Assembly: GCF_002994745.2 (NCBI RefSeq)
Contig: NC_037088.1
Span: 45,190,911-45,254,910, forward strand
Length of the DNA stretch: 64,000 nt
Direction of reading: 5' to 3'
Source of the DNA: Rosa chinensis
Taxonomy: Eukaryota > Streptophyta > Magnoliopsida > Rosales > Rosaceae
The notes below the pieces were generated by a model. That model did not search any database and was not told the origin of the DNA. It saw only the letters and a program-made list of their open reading frames with translations. The translations under genes and the position numbers were made by a program. Positions 22,109 through 33,829 of this stretch are shown here, piece by piece (position 1 is the stretch's first letter; each line of letters opens with the position of its first letter).

Positions 22109-22490
22109 AAGCTAATATCGTGAAGCTCATGGAAATGAGTGAGGTATAAAAATCAAATTAAGAAAAGTGATATAGTTTAACAAGGATTAAAAATTACCCA
22201 GTCAAGGAATATAAAATAAATATCCAGTTATGTTTATTACTTACCAGTAATATACAAAACAAAACAATTATGTTTAGGTCTTCAACAAAAAAAAAAAAAA
22301 TTATGTTCAGTTAACATAACGATGGAGTTAATAAAACTTTATAGTTCAAGCTTTCCTGTTATGATATGGATTAAAGTTTTCTCTTTTTCTCATTCAAACT
22401 AGGAGAAATCTTTCCTAGCTATTATGTTTTGAAAAGATTGCTCTTAGTGTAATTAAAATTCCTCTTGCATCCTGGAAAGGAAAAACAGCT
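22109..22490. other. AT-rich spacer, unit 2
   Basis: Collinear with unit 1. Nothing recognisable. Confidence 0.35.
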
Positions 22491-23140
22491 ACAAGCTCTA
22501 TATATATTACTATATATATACTGGTCATTGGTCCTCTTAAATACGTTTTATTTGATTTAGAATTTGAACATCAGAAATGGGAAAGGAAGTACTCCTTGTT
22601 GGCATCAGCTTCTATATATACCCCAAAACCTTTGCCACTATCTCTCTAAAATCCGAAAGAAAATTCAAGGAACTCAAGAAGGGTTTTGAAAAGCGTACAA
22701 GGAAAAAACATATGGGTTCTTCCAACACCACTAGCTGGTAGCAACACCAGTAGACAGTAGTCAAGCTTGGTGCGGTTGTTTCTGGTCGTCCAACAAGGAA
22801 AAGAGCACCACCATGATACAGAGCCCAACTCAATTACCAACCAAAGGCAATGCTCGAAAAAAATTCAGATACAAATAGAAAGAGAAAAGATAAAATTGAA
22901 GAAGATGGCAGAGAAAGCAAAGAAGGAACAAGTGAAAATTTTTGCACTAGACAGGCAAGTCGAGCCAAATGGTTCATGATAACCAATATTCAATGGGTCA
23001 ATATTCTAGTCGTCACCACAATGTACGAGTCTGGCAAGATTACTAGATTAGTGAATAATGACAATGGAAGGTACGTAGAGTGTATGTTTAGTGATGAAGC
23101 CGCAATAGTTGAACCGTCATGTACAATTTAGGACTATAGT
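22491..23140 (+). pseudogene. Promoter-bearing small gene remnant (MGSSNTT...), unit 2
   Basis: Same arrangement as 14631-15240. TATA-like boxes near 22500 and 22611 are followed by an ATG at about 22711 opening MGSSNTTSW and then a stop; a ~26-base insertion disrupts the Cys-rich part. Lys/Glu-rich fragments follow (KKMAEKAKKEQVKIF). Confidence 0.35.
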
Positions 23141-23895
23141 TTTCTATGTTTTGTTCTTATTTCAAGATTATCGTCTTTAGGTGTTATTTCATTCAAGTAA
23201 TTAGTTAATAAATTGTAATAGTTATTGATGACGAAATAGCCCCTTGTTGATTTTTTTTCCCATTGCTATAGCAATAATATGTTATTTAAACAAATTTATA
23301 TTGATAAGAGACTTCATAGCTTAATTTTTATTTAGACAAATTTGATGTGTTACAATTTTAATTCATGTTCGTTAGGCTTCACTAACACCCAGTTTGGTGC
23401 TTTTTCTCATGTTCCGAGGCAAGTTATATTAAAACAAAGTACTTTGCAATTAAATTTGAATATCTAAAGCAATTAATATTATAACAAATTACATATAAGT
23501 TATTGACAAAAGATGACTTAACAAATAGTCATGTGTTACTATGTAATTTTGTATCAATATTATTATTCTTGCACAAAAAGAAAAGTAATTATTATTATTA
23601 CTTTGTTTCAAAAAAATCTAGGGGTCTTGCTGGTGGGCCCCAAATGTTATCGTTGGCAGTTGGATAAACTCGTAAACTTGACGCGAATTTTCCTTGGCCT
23701 ATCCGGACGAGGAACAACCCAATTCCAAGTGAGAGAAGGAAAAGGATCACAACTAATTCCGACTCAGAAAAGGAAATGCCGTCTATTTCTCATCTAATGT
23801 CCAGTTCTCCACTTCTCTCAAAGTTTCCGGTTTGCCCTTTCCCAATTCTCTATTACTAGCTAGATCATTTTTCTCCGTTTTCTTTGTCCATTTCC
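23141..23895. other. Unit 2 / unit 3 boundary and upstream region of MED26-like copy 3 (TATA box deleted)
   Basis: The unit head restarts near 23390. The leader block reads GCCGTCTATTTCTCATCT where copies 1, 2 and 4 have GCCGTCTATATAAT plus ~25 more bases. About 24-26 bases including the TATA box are therefore missing in this copy. Confidence 0.65.
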
Positions 23896-24870
23896 ATGGC
23901 GACGATCCAGAAAACAGAGTCGCTGAATTACTGGAGGGATTTCTTTGCCTCTGCAAACAACTCCTCCATTTTCGATCTTCTCGACCATGCCATCACGCTC
24001 GCCGCCTCCTATTTTCCGGAGGAGTTCAATAGCCAAAGGAGTCAAATTCTCAGTTCGATTCAGGGTTTGGGCGGCGGTGATGATTGACGCTCCGATCTAG
24101 GGTTTGGTACAGCATCTGAAACTGGGTTAGAACAAAAGGTTGAGCCTTCAAAGCCATCGCTCAAAGTACGCAGAAAGATCGTGAAGCGAAACGTTGATGG
24201 TACCTTGATCGAATCGAGTTCAGATGAAGCTAAGGCTTAGTTTGGGATTGATTCCTGAGGTGCTTGTGGGGCTGCTTCTGCTTTTGGGCCAATAGCATGG
24301 TGTTTGGTAAAATCTTTAAAACCTGCTTTTGGTTGAAATTGCTTCTCTGTAAAGCCAAAGTTGAGAAGCTACAATTTGTAGCTTTTAAAAGCTGCTTCGG
24401 GAAAACACGGAGGAACAACAGTGTACAGTTTAATGAAATTTGGACTTCCTGCCAATTTCGTCCTCCTCCTTTTCTGAAAATTACTTCAAAACAGCTAAAT
24501 CCTATATTTTCTCCATTGCGAGGCAAACATCTCTCTTTGCGGTCATTATCATTATCATTCCACATCTCTTCCTTCCTCTTATTCGGTGCTCTTCTCTCAA
24601 ATCACCTTCTTCTTTAGCTCGTCGCTGTTGACGTCCTCCAATTCCTGGATTCTCACCGGCCTCGCCTCCTTCCTTTGCGCAGACTTTGGGTCTTCTGGGT
24701 TATGCTTCTTCTCTGCAGATAGAATCAAACGGACCCAATTTCTCTGATTCCTCCATAACTGCACAAAAAGGAGTAAGGTATGTGAGCTTTACTCAGTGCT
24801 ATTGCTTAAGCCTTGCCATAGAAGTTGGACACAGGTTGTGTTAGATTTCTGTCTTGCACTTAATTATTAG

Positions 24871-26591
24871 TAGGCCTGGGCAAGAGCCGAGCCCGTTTCG
24901 TATTTCACTGGGCTAGGGACCGAGCCCGAACTGTTCGGGCTGGGCCCATATTAAGTTTTCAACATCCGAGGACCGGGAAGGCCGGGACTGTTAACAAACG
25001 GGCCGATCCTTCAGGCTTTTCGGGCCAAGAATGAATTTCTTGAAAAAAGCCTGAAAGTATGTTTTCCTGCTAATTTGTTTCTTAACAAAACTTTAAAAGC
25101 AGTAAAAACTTCCAGAAAAAGCCATAAATAATCAAATATAAGCCATCACAATCACATTCAACTGCTGTTTCAAGTCCGACTCGAATCCTCCCTCTTTCTC
25201 TTCGCTGTCTCCGCCTGGCTTGAAGCAGTCTCACTGCCATCAGTTGTCGCACCGCCACCAGTCGCCGCACTGCCCTCAGTGGATGGATTCACCAGCACTA
25301 ACTGATTCCCAAAAGTGGCCATTTCGAACAAGAACGAACAAGATATCAAACGTAAAAGGCTAAAGAAGGCTATACACGAACCGATCGAAGCTTGATTTTA
25401 GAAACAGGTTAGGATTGGAAAAAGGGATTGGAAATCTGAAATTGGGGGTTTTACTTCTCGTTTTAGGGTTCGAAAAAAAGAGAGGCAGAGAGATGAGGTC
25501 GTACTAGCTGCTAAACGAGTAGAATTGGAAATCTGAAATTGAAATGGGATTGGAAATCTGAAATTAGGGGTTTTACTTCTCGTTTTAGGGTTCGAAGAAA
25601 AGAGAGGTAGAGAGTAGACCTATAAATGGACCGGATTTGGATCGGATCGACCTAAATCCAAACCCGTTTACTTAAAAAAAATTTTGATCCAAACCCGCTC
25701 CGTTAACCCGGCGGATCATTGATACCTCGATCCAAATCCGTATCCGCTTGATTAACGGATACCCGATCCGCTAATCGGACCCGTTTATAATTTCAAATAT
25801 TTTAAAATTTCAAATAGTAATATTAAATTTATATCATGATACCTCATAAAATATTAATAAAATATTAAAACAACATGAAAAGTATCACCAAAAGTAGAAT
25901 TACATTATCAAAATTCTTAATGCTTCTTGGAATCTTGAGTGATGGACTGTCCCTTAGATTTCTACAAAAAAATTGTATTAGAAATTCTTCATATTTTATA
26001 TTTTATATTTTATATTTTAAAAAAATAATATTATATTAATAAAAAATAATATTTTATTATTACAGAAAACGGGCTGGATCATTAACGGATCGGATCGACC
26101 TAAATCCGTATTTGATCTGTTAAATAAACGGGTTAACGGATTCGGATCATTAACGGATCAACGGATCAAAATTTTCGATCCAAACCCGTCCAATAGCCAT
26201 GGATCTGGAGTGGGTCCGGATCAAAATCCGGTCCATTTACAGGTCTAGCAGAGAGTGAGAGAGACGAGGGTTTGAAGAAAAGAGAGGCAGAGAGTGAGAG
26301 AGATGAGGTCGTTTAGCTAAGTGGGGGTTGTGATCACCTATGGTCAATTTCACGGTATACTCAAATAAATGACCTATCACAGAGGGACATATGGCAGTAA
26401 TGAGCCTAATGGCTTATACGGGCTGTAATCCGGGATTTTACGCATTAGAGATACCAAGCCCGGGATCGGCCCGTTTTATTCATAAACGGTCCGGGCCTCA
26501 AATTTTCATTTTTTTTTTCTCAAAGCCCGGCCAGAACTAGGAGGTCCGGACCGGTCCGGCCCTGTTTTTCGGGTCAAAACACCCAGCCCTA
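24871..26591. mobile_element. hAT-like element nested in the Harbinger-like element
   Basis: The ends are TAGGCCTGGGC at left and ACCCAGCCCTA at right (inverted match 9 of 11). The 8-base flanks are ATTATTAG and GTTATTAG (7 of 8), fitting a hAT duplication with one later change. Subterminal regions are rich in GGGCC/CCGGCC. An internal block (about 25430-25510 and 25545-25615) is tandemly repeated. No transposase is seen, so it is non-autonomous. Confidence 0.85.
25615..26247. mobile_element. hAT-like MITE nested in the hAT-like element, 633 bases
   Basis: A long inverted repeat begins TAGACCTATAAATGGACCGG at left, and its complement ends the element at right (CCGGTCCATTTACAGGTCTA). The 8-base flanks are GTAGAGAG (25607-25614) and GCAGAGAG (26248-26255). 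The arms contain many GGATCGGATCGACC-type blocks. Interior AT-rich, no coding. Confidence 0.9.
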
Positions 26592-28780
26592 GTTATTAGG
26601 CACTTTCTTGCAGCTAATAGAGATTTTCTGTGATTGCGATGGGGAGTTTTGGTGGTCAGAAGAGTTTTATTAGACAAATTCTCTATTTTTATGGTTTAGA
26701 ACAACTTTGTAGATTGAAGGACATGCTGTGTGCTATTGGTTCTTGTAGTTTTATTTCAACTTAGTATCTTGCTGAATGGTGGGAAACCAAAATTCAGGTG
26801 TGTATTTTTCCTTCTCTGCCTTATTATGGGATCCGCCTTATTCTTTAATTACTGTATTGTGTTAGGATTGTTGCATCAATAATTGTTGTGCTTGATTTGG
26901 ATTTCTACAATTGGGGTTCGTTACATCAATATGAAATTTATTGATTTTAATTTCTTCAATTGGAGTGTTGGATCAGTAGGATTTGGATTTGTATATATGT
27001 GTTTGTTTGATTTGGATTTTGAAAGATTGTTCTTTTTGCTACTGATATAAATGGGTTTGTTACACTCCTAGTGATATAAATGGGTTTATTTGATTTGGAT
27101 TTTGATTCCTTCATAACTTACATGCTCATCAAGGCTGAGAGATGTACATGAAGTAAAGACATTGTTCTTTTTGCTACTCACAATCTCCAGCAGTAAAACT
27201 CCGAAGCTGTAAACATATATCATATATGGATGAGGCATCGTCGCATATAATATATAGTATAGATATAACCTGAAACAGATAATAACGTACCCATCTTTCT
27301 TTGGTTGTCTCTGTTTCTATCAAATACATAGTGGCTTAGTTTTTGAATTCTAACTGGATTCTTTAATTACTTTTCCATTATATCAAACTTGCATTTCTTT
27401 TTCTATCTTTACTTTTCTGTATGCAAGAAAATAATGCATATATTTACTTCTCTTTTCTTTATCTTCTGCAAGTTCCAGAATGGAAAATTTAAATATCTTT
27501 TGCCCCTTTTATCTGACATAATGCAGGCATTTCTTGATCTGGGAGAATTATTGATTTCATCTGATGCTGGAGCAGCTTAGGACTGCCTAAAACCCGTAAG
27601 AATTTTTCTCTGCTTATATCAGAGCAAGCAACTTGTCAAATTTGTTCGACTTGACTGAGATTCATATTTTTATGAGAACTAAATTCTCCAGTTATGATAA
27701 GTATACTTATGGGAGTACCTACCTACCTGGCAATGATTTGATTTAGTGGAAATTTGTTACGTATATTAGTGCAACAAATATAACAGCTAATTATTGTCTC
27801 ACTTGTTTTCATATATGCATGCATGATAATATTGGGGGATAGTTCTTAGTTCTTTATGCTTGTGTACCTTATATTGTGATAATTTACTTTAATGATACTG
27901 AGTTTATATAGTAAAATTCATGTTGTTTAGTTTTCTGTATTTCATTAACTTATTAGTGCTTGTTTGATTTTTGAACTTGCTTGCATAATAGCATCAACTT
28001 GTGATGATTGATTCAAGTGGAGGAAAATGATAAGGAAGCGTGCATGACCTGTGTGGGTGTATTGCAGATACTGAGGAAGTTGACAATGCATCCTCACCTT
28101 TTGGTAAGAAAATTTATTTTTTATTTATCTATTACTATAAGTATTATTATTTATTTTTTCTATAATTGTTTTACCATTATAATCTTTATGTGTGAATCTA
28201 TTACTAAAATACTTAGGTGAGTTCTTTCCTAGACAACCTTTTGACATTTGGGAATTGGGCTTGATCTGAAATGACTTGGAACACTACTGATGTGGCTCAA
28301 GAAAATAATATCTAAAGAACATTACATGTATTTAAGCTATGTGCCAAATCTGTAAACTTATTGACAATTGCAAGTGGTTATTTGAATGAACTTTTAATAT
28401 GATTGTTTTTTTTTTCTTTATTGACAGTTCACAGAGATGCTAAGAGAGCTGAAATGCTACATTGGAGAACGATGGATTAATGTGGTATTGCTTCGAGTTG
28501 TGTATAGATATATATAAAACACTTTGTTTCAAACAATGTAGTACTTGTCGTTGATGCTTAATTTCATTCAGATTATGCAGTTTGACTGTTTTTAAGACAT
28601 TTTGATCACATTTGTATTTGGAACTGCTATATATAATCCAAATATTCTTCAGACAATTGTCATTCATGTTTATGTAGATGCTTTTATTTGTAAATCTTCT
28701 ACTTGTAAAAAGCTAGTGATAAACAACCATGTCATAATCTATGCAAACTGCTATTAATGTACAATTATCAATACAAAATG
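26592..28780. other. Interior of the Harbinger-like element, left-centre
   Basis: T-rich intron-like sequence with short exon-like pieces, for example after GCAG at 27526 (AFLDLGELLISSDAGAA, then stop) and near 28430 (FTEMLRELKCYIGERWINV). I cannot assign them; they could be remnants of the element's own genes or captured exons. Confidence 0.35.
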
Positions 28781-29123
28781 CTGTGAAATATGTATGGCAG
28801 CGTTTCCTAAATGCTATCTAATAAAATATGATAGCGTTTATGATCTCTTGCAGCACTTCATAAGTTCTATGAAATATCATTTGTCAGCAATTAATAAACG
28901 CTATTGAAAACTAACTAATAGCATTTGTTAAGTGCTATTAAAGGGGAGACTATAGCGCTTCTGTAACACTATGAATACACATGCTTATTATAGCGTTTAG
29001 GAAAACTCTATAACAGGTCTCTTACCTGTTATAGCTCCGGCAGTCATAGCGTTTTAGTAAACGCTATAACATCCTACCATAGCGTTTTTCGAATGCTATG
29101 GATGAGGATTCATGGTGTAGTGC
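28781..29123. mobile_element. CACTA-type terminal fragment
   Basis: Reading leftwards from 29123, the reverse complement starts CACTACACCATGAATCC and is followed by many AAACGCTAT / ATAGCGTTT subterminal repeats in both orientations, typical of CACTA (En/Spm) ends. The opposite terminus is not found, so this is an end fragment inside the Harbinger-like element. Confidence 0.7.
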
Positions 29124-30181
29124 ATGCAAGAAATAAACTACTTACTCAATCTTTCTCTTAGTTCAAAAGTAGCTGAATGCTTCAGCCTTTTTCAGAACTT
29201 ATCCTCTGTCTCCTTCAACTTGCAAGAATGTTTCTAGTGGAACACCTTTCACAATTGTTGGATATAAATAATACTGTTTTGTGAGTATATATGTTTATAA
29301 TTTTGTCTTTTTGTCTTGTTGTGATGAAGGTTGCTGGAAATGTTTGTGATATTAGTAACTCCTTTATTATCTTCTTATTTTGTAGATCAATCCAGAGTAT
29401 CGCAAATTTTGCGATGTGGGAGTTAGTCTTGACATGATGGCTGTTTATGATAACATGTTCATGGGTAGCACAGCCCTAGATCACAATGTCATGATTCCCT
29501 CAGTCCTATGATAACATGTTCAAGGGTAGCACTACATAAGAAGATATGATCAACGAGATATTGATTTTGATGAAAGTGGAAATTACTCAAGTGAAGAGAC
29601 TAGTGAAGAGATGGAGGATAATGAACATGATGAAGATGGTCTGGGAAGACAAGAAATGGAGGTGTTAAGAAATGCAATTGCACAAAGTCTAATGAATGCA
29701 TCTACTTAGCATTTAGTTGCAAATTTCAAGTGACTTTAATATATTTTGTGTAATGATTCCTGTTGAAACATGATAGAGAAATTAATCCAAATATTCTAGA
29801 CTTATTTTGTGTAATAGTAAAACAATAATATGCATATTAAAGGGTTTAAAGTAAATCTTTTATTCGGTCCAACCAAGGGTACAAGAATGATACATGAGAA
29901 ATTTTTTTAGTTGGTATGGTTACATAATCAAAAACCAAAATTATGTATTTTAGTAGCATATCTTAGCATGTATGACCATTTTGGTAATTATAACCAGCCA
30001 AAGCACTTTTGCCTTGCAACTTACCAAACACCTAGAAATTGCTTTTCGTTCTCACAGCACTTTTAAAAACAGTTTACCAAACACCTCAGCTGCTTCTTCT
30101 CACAGCAAGTTCGGCAGTGGTTCATCTTACAGCAAGTTCGGAAGTGCTTCCCCTCACAGCACAGCAATCCCAAACTAAGCC
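29124..30181 (+). pseudogene. Harbinger-associated gene remnants: MYB/SANT-like protein piece and transposase-tail-like piece
   Basis: After a TTTTGTAG acceptor at about 29385, the frame reads INPEYRKFCDVGVSLDMMAV and NMFMGSTALDHN. This resembles the segment that follows the MYB/SANT-like domain in Harbinger accessory proteins. Further on (about 29540-29709) an acidic stretch ends in QEMEVLRNAIAQSLMNAST and a stop, resembling the C-terminus of plant Harbinger nucleases. Both are short and isolated, so the element cannot be autonomous. Confidence 0.45.
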
Positions 30182-30603
30182 TAAACCAATCAAGCCCTCT
30201 TCAGATGAGAATAAGTCTATCAAGCCGGAACCGTGTGTTGATAATTAAAGCGGCACTTGATCGAGCGAAAATGATCAAGCCCCCACCCTGTGTTGGTGAA
30301 GCTAAATTGATCAAGCTGAAGCCGTATTTGGATGAAGTGGCAATTGAGGTAATGCTTCAGGCCACAAAGAGAAAGTTTCATGATTGATATGAAGAAATTG
30401 AGAACAGTAAGAGGCAGAGGAGGATACAGGTCTTGAATTATCTTCCCAAGCAAGACTTCAAGCTTGGATGCTCTACCAGTATTAAACCACAGGGGAAGAA
30501 ACTTGGAAACCATTGTCTACAGTCCTCGGCGAGAAGCCGGGTGGCAATGAAGCTTGGTTTTCAGAGTTTTCAAAGTAATAGGATAGTTAGTGCTACCCAC
30601 TGA

Positions 30604-30798
30604 AAGTGTTTTTCTATGTTGTCTCTAAATTGTATCATGTGAATTATGTTCAATGAATGGGAAACAATTACTCTATCAGTATAGTCAATTTTATATTCGT
30701 GTTGAAATTCATATATTCCAGATTGATAGTATTGGTTACACTGTCTGAAGTCTCTGCAAATAACTGATTGAAACTTTGATTATAACAGAGAATGCTAG
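30604..30798. other. 3' flank of MED26-like copy 3
   Basis: Collinear with the same flank in units 1 and 2, until it is cut at GAATGCTAG by the CACTA end at 30799. Confidence 0.6.
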
Positions 30799-31640
30799 CA
30801 CTACAACAAAAGTGTCTATTTATAGCATTTAATGATAGCGTTTTTTCACCAACTGCTATTAATTCAATCTATAATAGCTGTTTTGCATGTAAACGCTATG
30901 AAAAAATTAAAACTAGGTCAATGACGAGAGAGCGGGCTTCTAAAAGGAAGAGCAGGCTTTTAAAAAGAAGAGAGGGCGCGTTTCCCCTCCACCTATTTCT
31001 ATCTCTAGGAAAGGAAACACCTTATACTAAAACTTAAAAATTTGCACGAAACTAAACAGAAAAGCCTCGAGCAACCATTCGAGTCTCTCGTCATCTCCCT
31101 TGTTCTCTCCTTTCTTCCATTCAGTTGTAGAATGTAAGGTATGGCTTCGTTCCTCTTTCCTTCCTTTCTCTCTTTCTATTTTCTTTTTCTTTCCCTCTAT
31201 CATTCCGTGATTTGGTTTCATATCATTCACATTCACTCATATCCTCTTCCATTCAGTGATTTGGCTCTAGGTTTTTAGCTTGAATTCTGCGTTCTCAATA
31301 TGATTACAGGTGACTATGTTAATTTGTTAGGGTAGCAGATTGTAAAATTGGGGGTTAGGGTTTCTATTTTTCAACTGGGGGTTAATGATTCTGTTATTGT
31401 TGATGCCTTGATGGTTAACAATTTTTTTGTATGTTTAATCTTAGTTCGAAGATATGAGTGAACCATTAGCAGAACGGCGAGCAGCGGGTAGGCCTAATAC
31501 GTGAATGCGAAACGTCAAATTGAACTACAGTTACCCATTGTCAACTTTCGGCTATGGCAATTCGTAAGTTCCATCCCCTCCCCTCAGTTAGATTTTAACA
31601 TAACTTTGTTTTATTTCTTGAATAAGATCTATTACTTTTA
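30799..31640. mobile_element. CACTA-type element, left end
   Basis: It starts CACTACAACAAAAGTG, the canonical CACTA terminus, followed by AAACGCTAT-type subterminal repeats (30830-30905) like those at 28781-29123. It interrupts the MED26-like 3' flank exactly at GCTAG. After ~100 bases come a leader-like region and exon-like sequence (about 31450-31560). Its right end is not found; the Mutator element at 31641 is inserted in it and the second CACTA end at 33830 follows. Confidence 0.7.
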
Positions 31641-33136
31641 GGGAGAATTTTTCGAACAGTACTTGAACTAAAGGTCACTGTGAATTAACGTTCCTGACTT
31701 TACACTAATTACACTTTGGTACCTCGACTATAAATCTCGACCCACTTTTGGTACACACCGTCAATAACTCCGTTAGTTGGCATGCCACCTCGTATATTTT
31801 GAAGGGTAAAGTTGTCACTTGACTATCCACTTTCAGAAAGTTAAATTTTTTTTAGTAAAAAAAAATGGTGGTGCGATCTTAACCGTAGATCCACCTTTGG
31901 AAAGTCTATTTTTCTTTTCAATAAAAATAAAATAAAATATCTTGGCTTTGGGTTTCTAGGTCAGGAAACCATGGATCGAAGATGAGAAGGTGAAGAAATC
32001 CAAATTGGAATTGGAATCAGAATCGGAAGAAAGAGAGAGGGAGTGGATGATGGCGTGGTGGATGAAGGAGAGATTATGGGAGATGGAGTGGGAGGAGCGC
32101 TTCCTGAGGACGATGGAGTCGGCGGAGTCGATGAGGTCTGTCACCAACCCAGACCGGAAGTCGCCATTGCCGCCACGAGTTCGAGGGTCGAGTCCGTTCA
32201 CGGTGGTGGGGAAGAGCAAAAGCAAAGTGGTGAGGATCGAGGCGGTTCCGGTGTGAAATTAAGGAGTGTTCTCTTATCCTACCTCTGTGTTGATTGCTGC
32301 TTGGATTAATTAGACTGACATAGAAAGAAGCTTTGGGAAGCTGGTCAATGGCAGCGACAGAGAAGAAGAGCGACTCTGTTTCTCGAGATGCTACAACGCG
32401 ACAAAGACAAGGAGAAAGTGGAACTTTTTGCTACTTGCAAGCAAGTTCCGCAACGAGCTCGATGTGCTCCTCCGCTTGCTACGACGGTGTTTTGGGTTGT
32501 TAAAAAGGTTCGGTCTTTTGTTACTCCCAGTTAGATTGTTTTGGTGTTGATTTTGTGCACAGTGAGTGAGTTCATGTTTTGTGCACAGGGGCCGAGCTAT
32601 CAATTTGGAGATTCAAAGACTTAACCTTTTCTTCATTTGTTTATCTCCAATTTCAGCCAAGCTATCAATTCAGTTTTCTGGGTCAGGAAACCATGGATGA
32701 AAGATCAGAACTTTGAGAGAGAGAGAGAGAAGAAGAGGAATGAAGGAAGAAGAGAGAGAAAAATTGGGTCGGCCCGATTGGAGGCTGGGGTGTGGTTACA
32801 ATGCAAGGCTCGGCCCGGAGAGGCTAGGGAGGCTGACAGCGACTTGGCTTGGGGGAATGGCAGCTGCGGTTTATCTGGGCTTCTAGGCAGTAGGTGAAGG
32901 CAGATCCGAGATTGTAGAAAGTGGAGCTGAGATTTGATCATGACCAAGAGAGAGTGAAAATACCAAACTACCCTTTACAAAATTAAATAATGACATAAGG
33001 TTAACAGAGTTATTGACGGTGTGTACCAAAAGTGGGTTGAGATTTATAGTCCAGGAACCAAAGTGTAATTAGTGTAAAGTCAGGAACGTTAATTCACAGT
33101 GACCTTTAGTTCAGGTACTGTTTGCAAAATTCTCCC
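31641..33136. mobile_element. Long-TIR Mutator-like element (possible Pack-MULE), 1496 bases
   Basis: Inverted repeats of about 140 bases start GGGAGAATTTTTCGAACAGT at left and are mirrored at right, with a 9-base duplication TTACTTTTA at 31632-31640 and 33137-33145. The interior lacks a transposase but contains GC-richer, gene-like segments at about 31970-32255 and 32335-32520. That is the usual look of a Mutator element with captured host DNA. Two copies of a GGTCAGGAAACCATGGAT block (about 31960 and 32680) show an internal duplication. The source gene is not recognised. Confidence 0.88.
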
Positions 33137-33145
33137 TTACTTTTA

Positions 33146-33829
33146 AAACATAAGTTTTGATTCTCATCTCAGTCAAGACCCAAATTGAAACCCCAATCAA
33201 CCAAATTTGGTTGACGTGAATTGTTTATAATTTTGGTATTGTACAGTTTGTTGACATTGGTTAGTCGTGTTGAGTCACAAATTACTTATGCAATTGTGCC
33301 CCATAATTATGAAAATTGATTTGTCTTCCATGCTATTTTGCCCTTTTTAATCCATTTCTTTTTATTTGTAGGAAACCTTGCATTGAGAATAAAATGACTA
33401 TTTGAGGCTTGAAATGCGGAGATTTGAAGCTAGAGGAAGAAGACACGGAGATTGGAAGAAAATTGCAAATCGACTTTTCCGGTGATTTTTCCGGCGACTT
33501 TTCAGGCAAATTTTTCCTACAAACTGCCACTCATGGAGGGTCTTTTCTCCAGCAAATGAGGACCATGGTGGTGAGATCTCCCATCACTTGAAATTCAAAT
33601 ATCTCCCTACACCTTGTCCTTTTGTCACCTTGCCAATTTGGGACCATTTGGGGGACAATGGTGTAAGAGCATCTCTTGCACACTTTGGGACCATAGAGGA
33701 CATTCATAGCTGATCAAAGAGAGGCCAAAGACCAATTATTCAGCATTCTTGACTCCATTCAATCATCTTCATCCTATCCAAGATCCATTTTTCTCTCTAG
33801 AGAAGACACCACCATTTCCACCACTAAAA
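33146..33829. other. Continuation of the CACTA-like interior
   Basis: Intron-like and leader-like sequence. A short Asp/Gly/Phe-rich repeat (SGDFSGDFSGKF) lies at about 33478-33510. No family is recognised. Confidence 0.3.

Larger units (their letters stand above)
24234..30181. mobile_element. PIF/Harbinger-like DNA transposon, 5.9 kb, degenerate
   Basis: A perfect 17-base terminal inverted repeat, GGCTTAGTTTGGGATTG / CAATCCCAAACTAAGCC, is flanked by the 3-base duplication TAA (24231-24233 and 30182-30184), the PIF/Harbinger signature. Copy 4 at about 57757 shows the uninterrupted site. The interior keeps a MYB/SANT-like-protein piece and an acidic transposase-tail-like piece near 29386-29709. 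Most coding capacity is gone, and other elements are nested inside. Confidence 0.9.
23896..30603 (+). pseudogene. MED26-like copy 3, broken and split by a transposon
   Basis: The 5' part (23896-24233) has the usual N-terminal block but a TGA stop at about 24085, where sister copies have an Arg codon (a C-to-T change). The 3' part (30182-30603) carries the IKP-rich linker and the C-terminal ATKRKFHD block, with further stops (for example TAA at about 30243 and TGA at about 30384). Between them lies the 5948-base element 24234-30181. The linker has the longer form with the ALDRAKMIKP repeat, as in copy 4. It cannot make a full protein. Confidence 0.9.

Noticed and set aside
31990..32309. Overlapping Glu/Met-rich and minus-strand frames taken as genes
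   Set aside because: They lie in the interior of a Mutator element, have no start context or homology I can recognise, and overlap each other.
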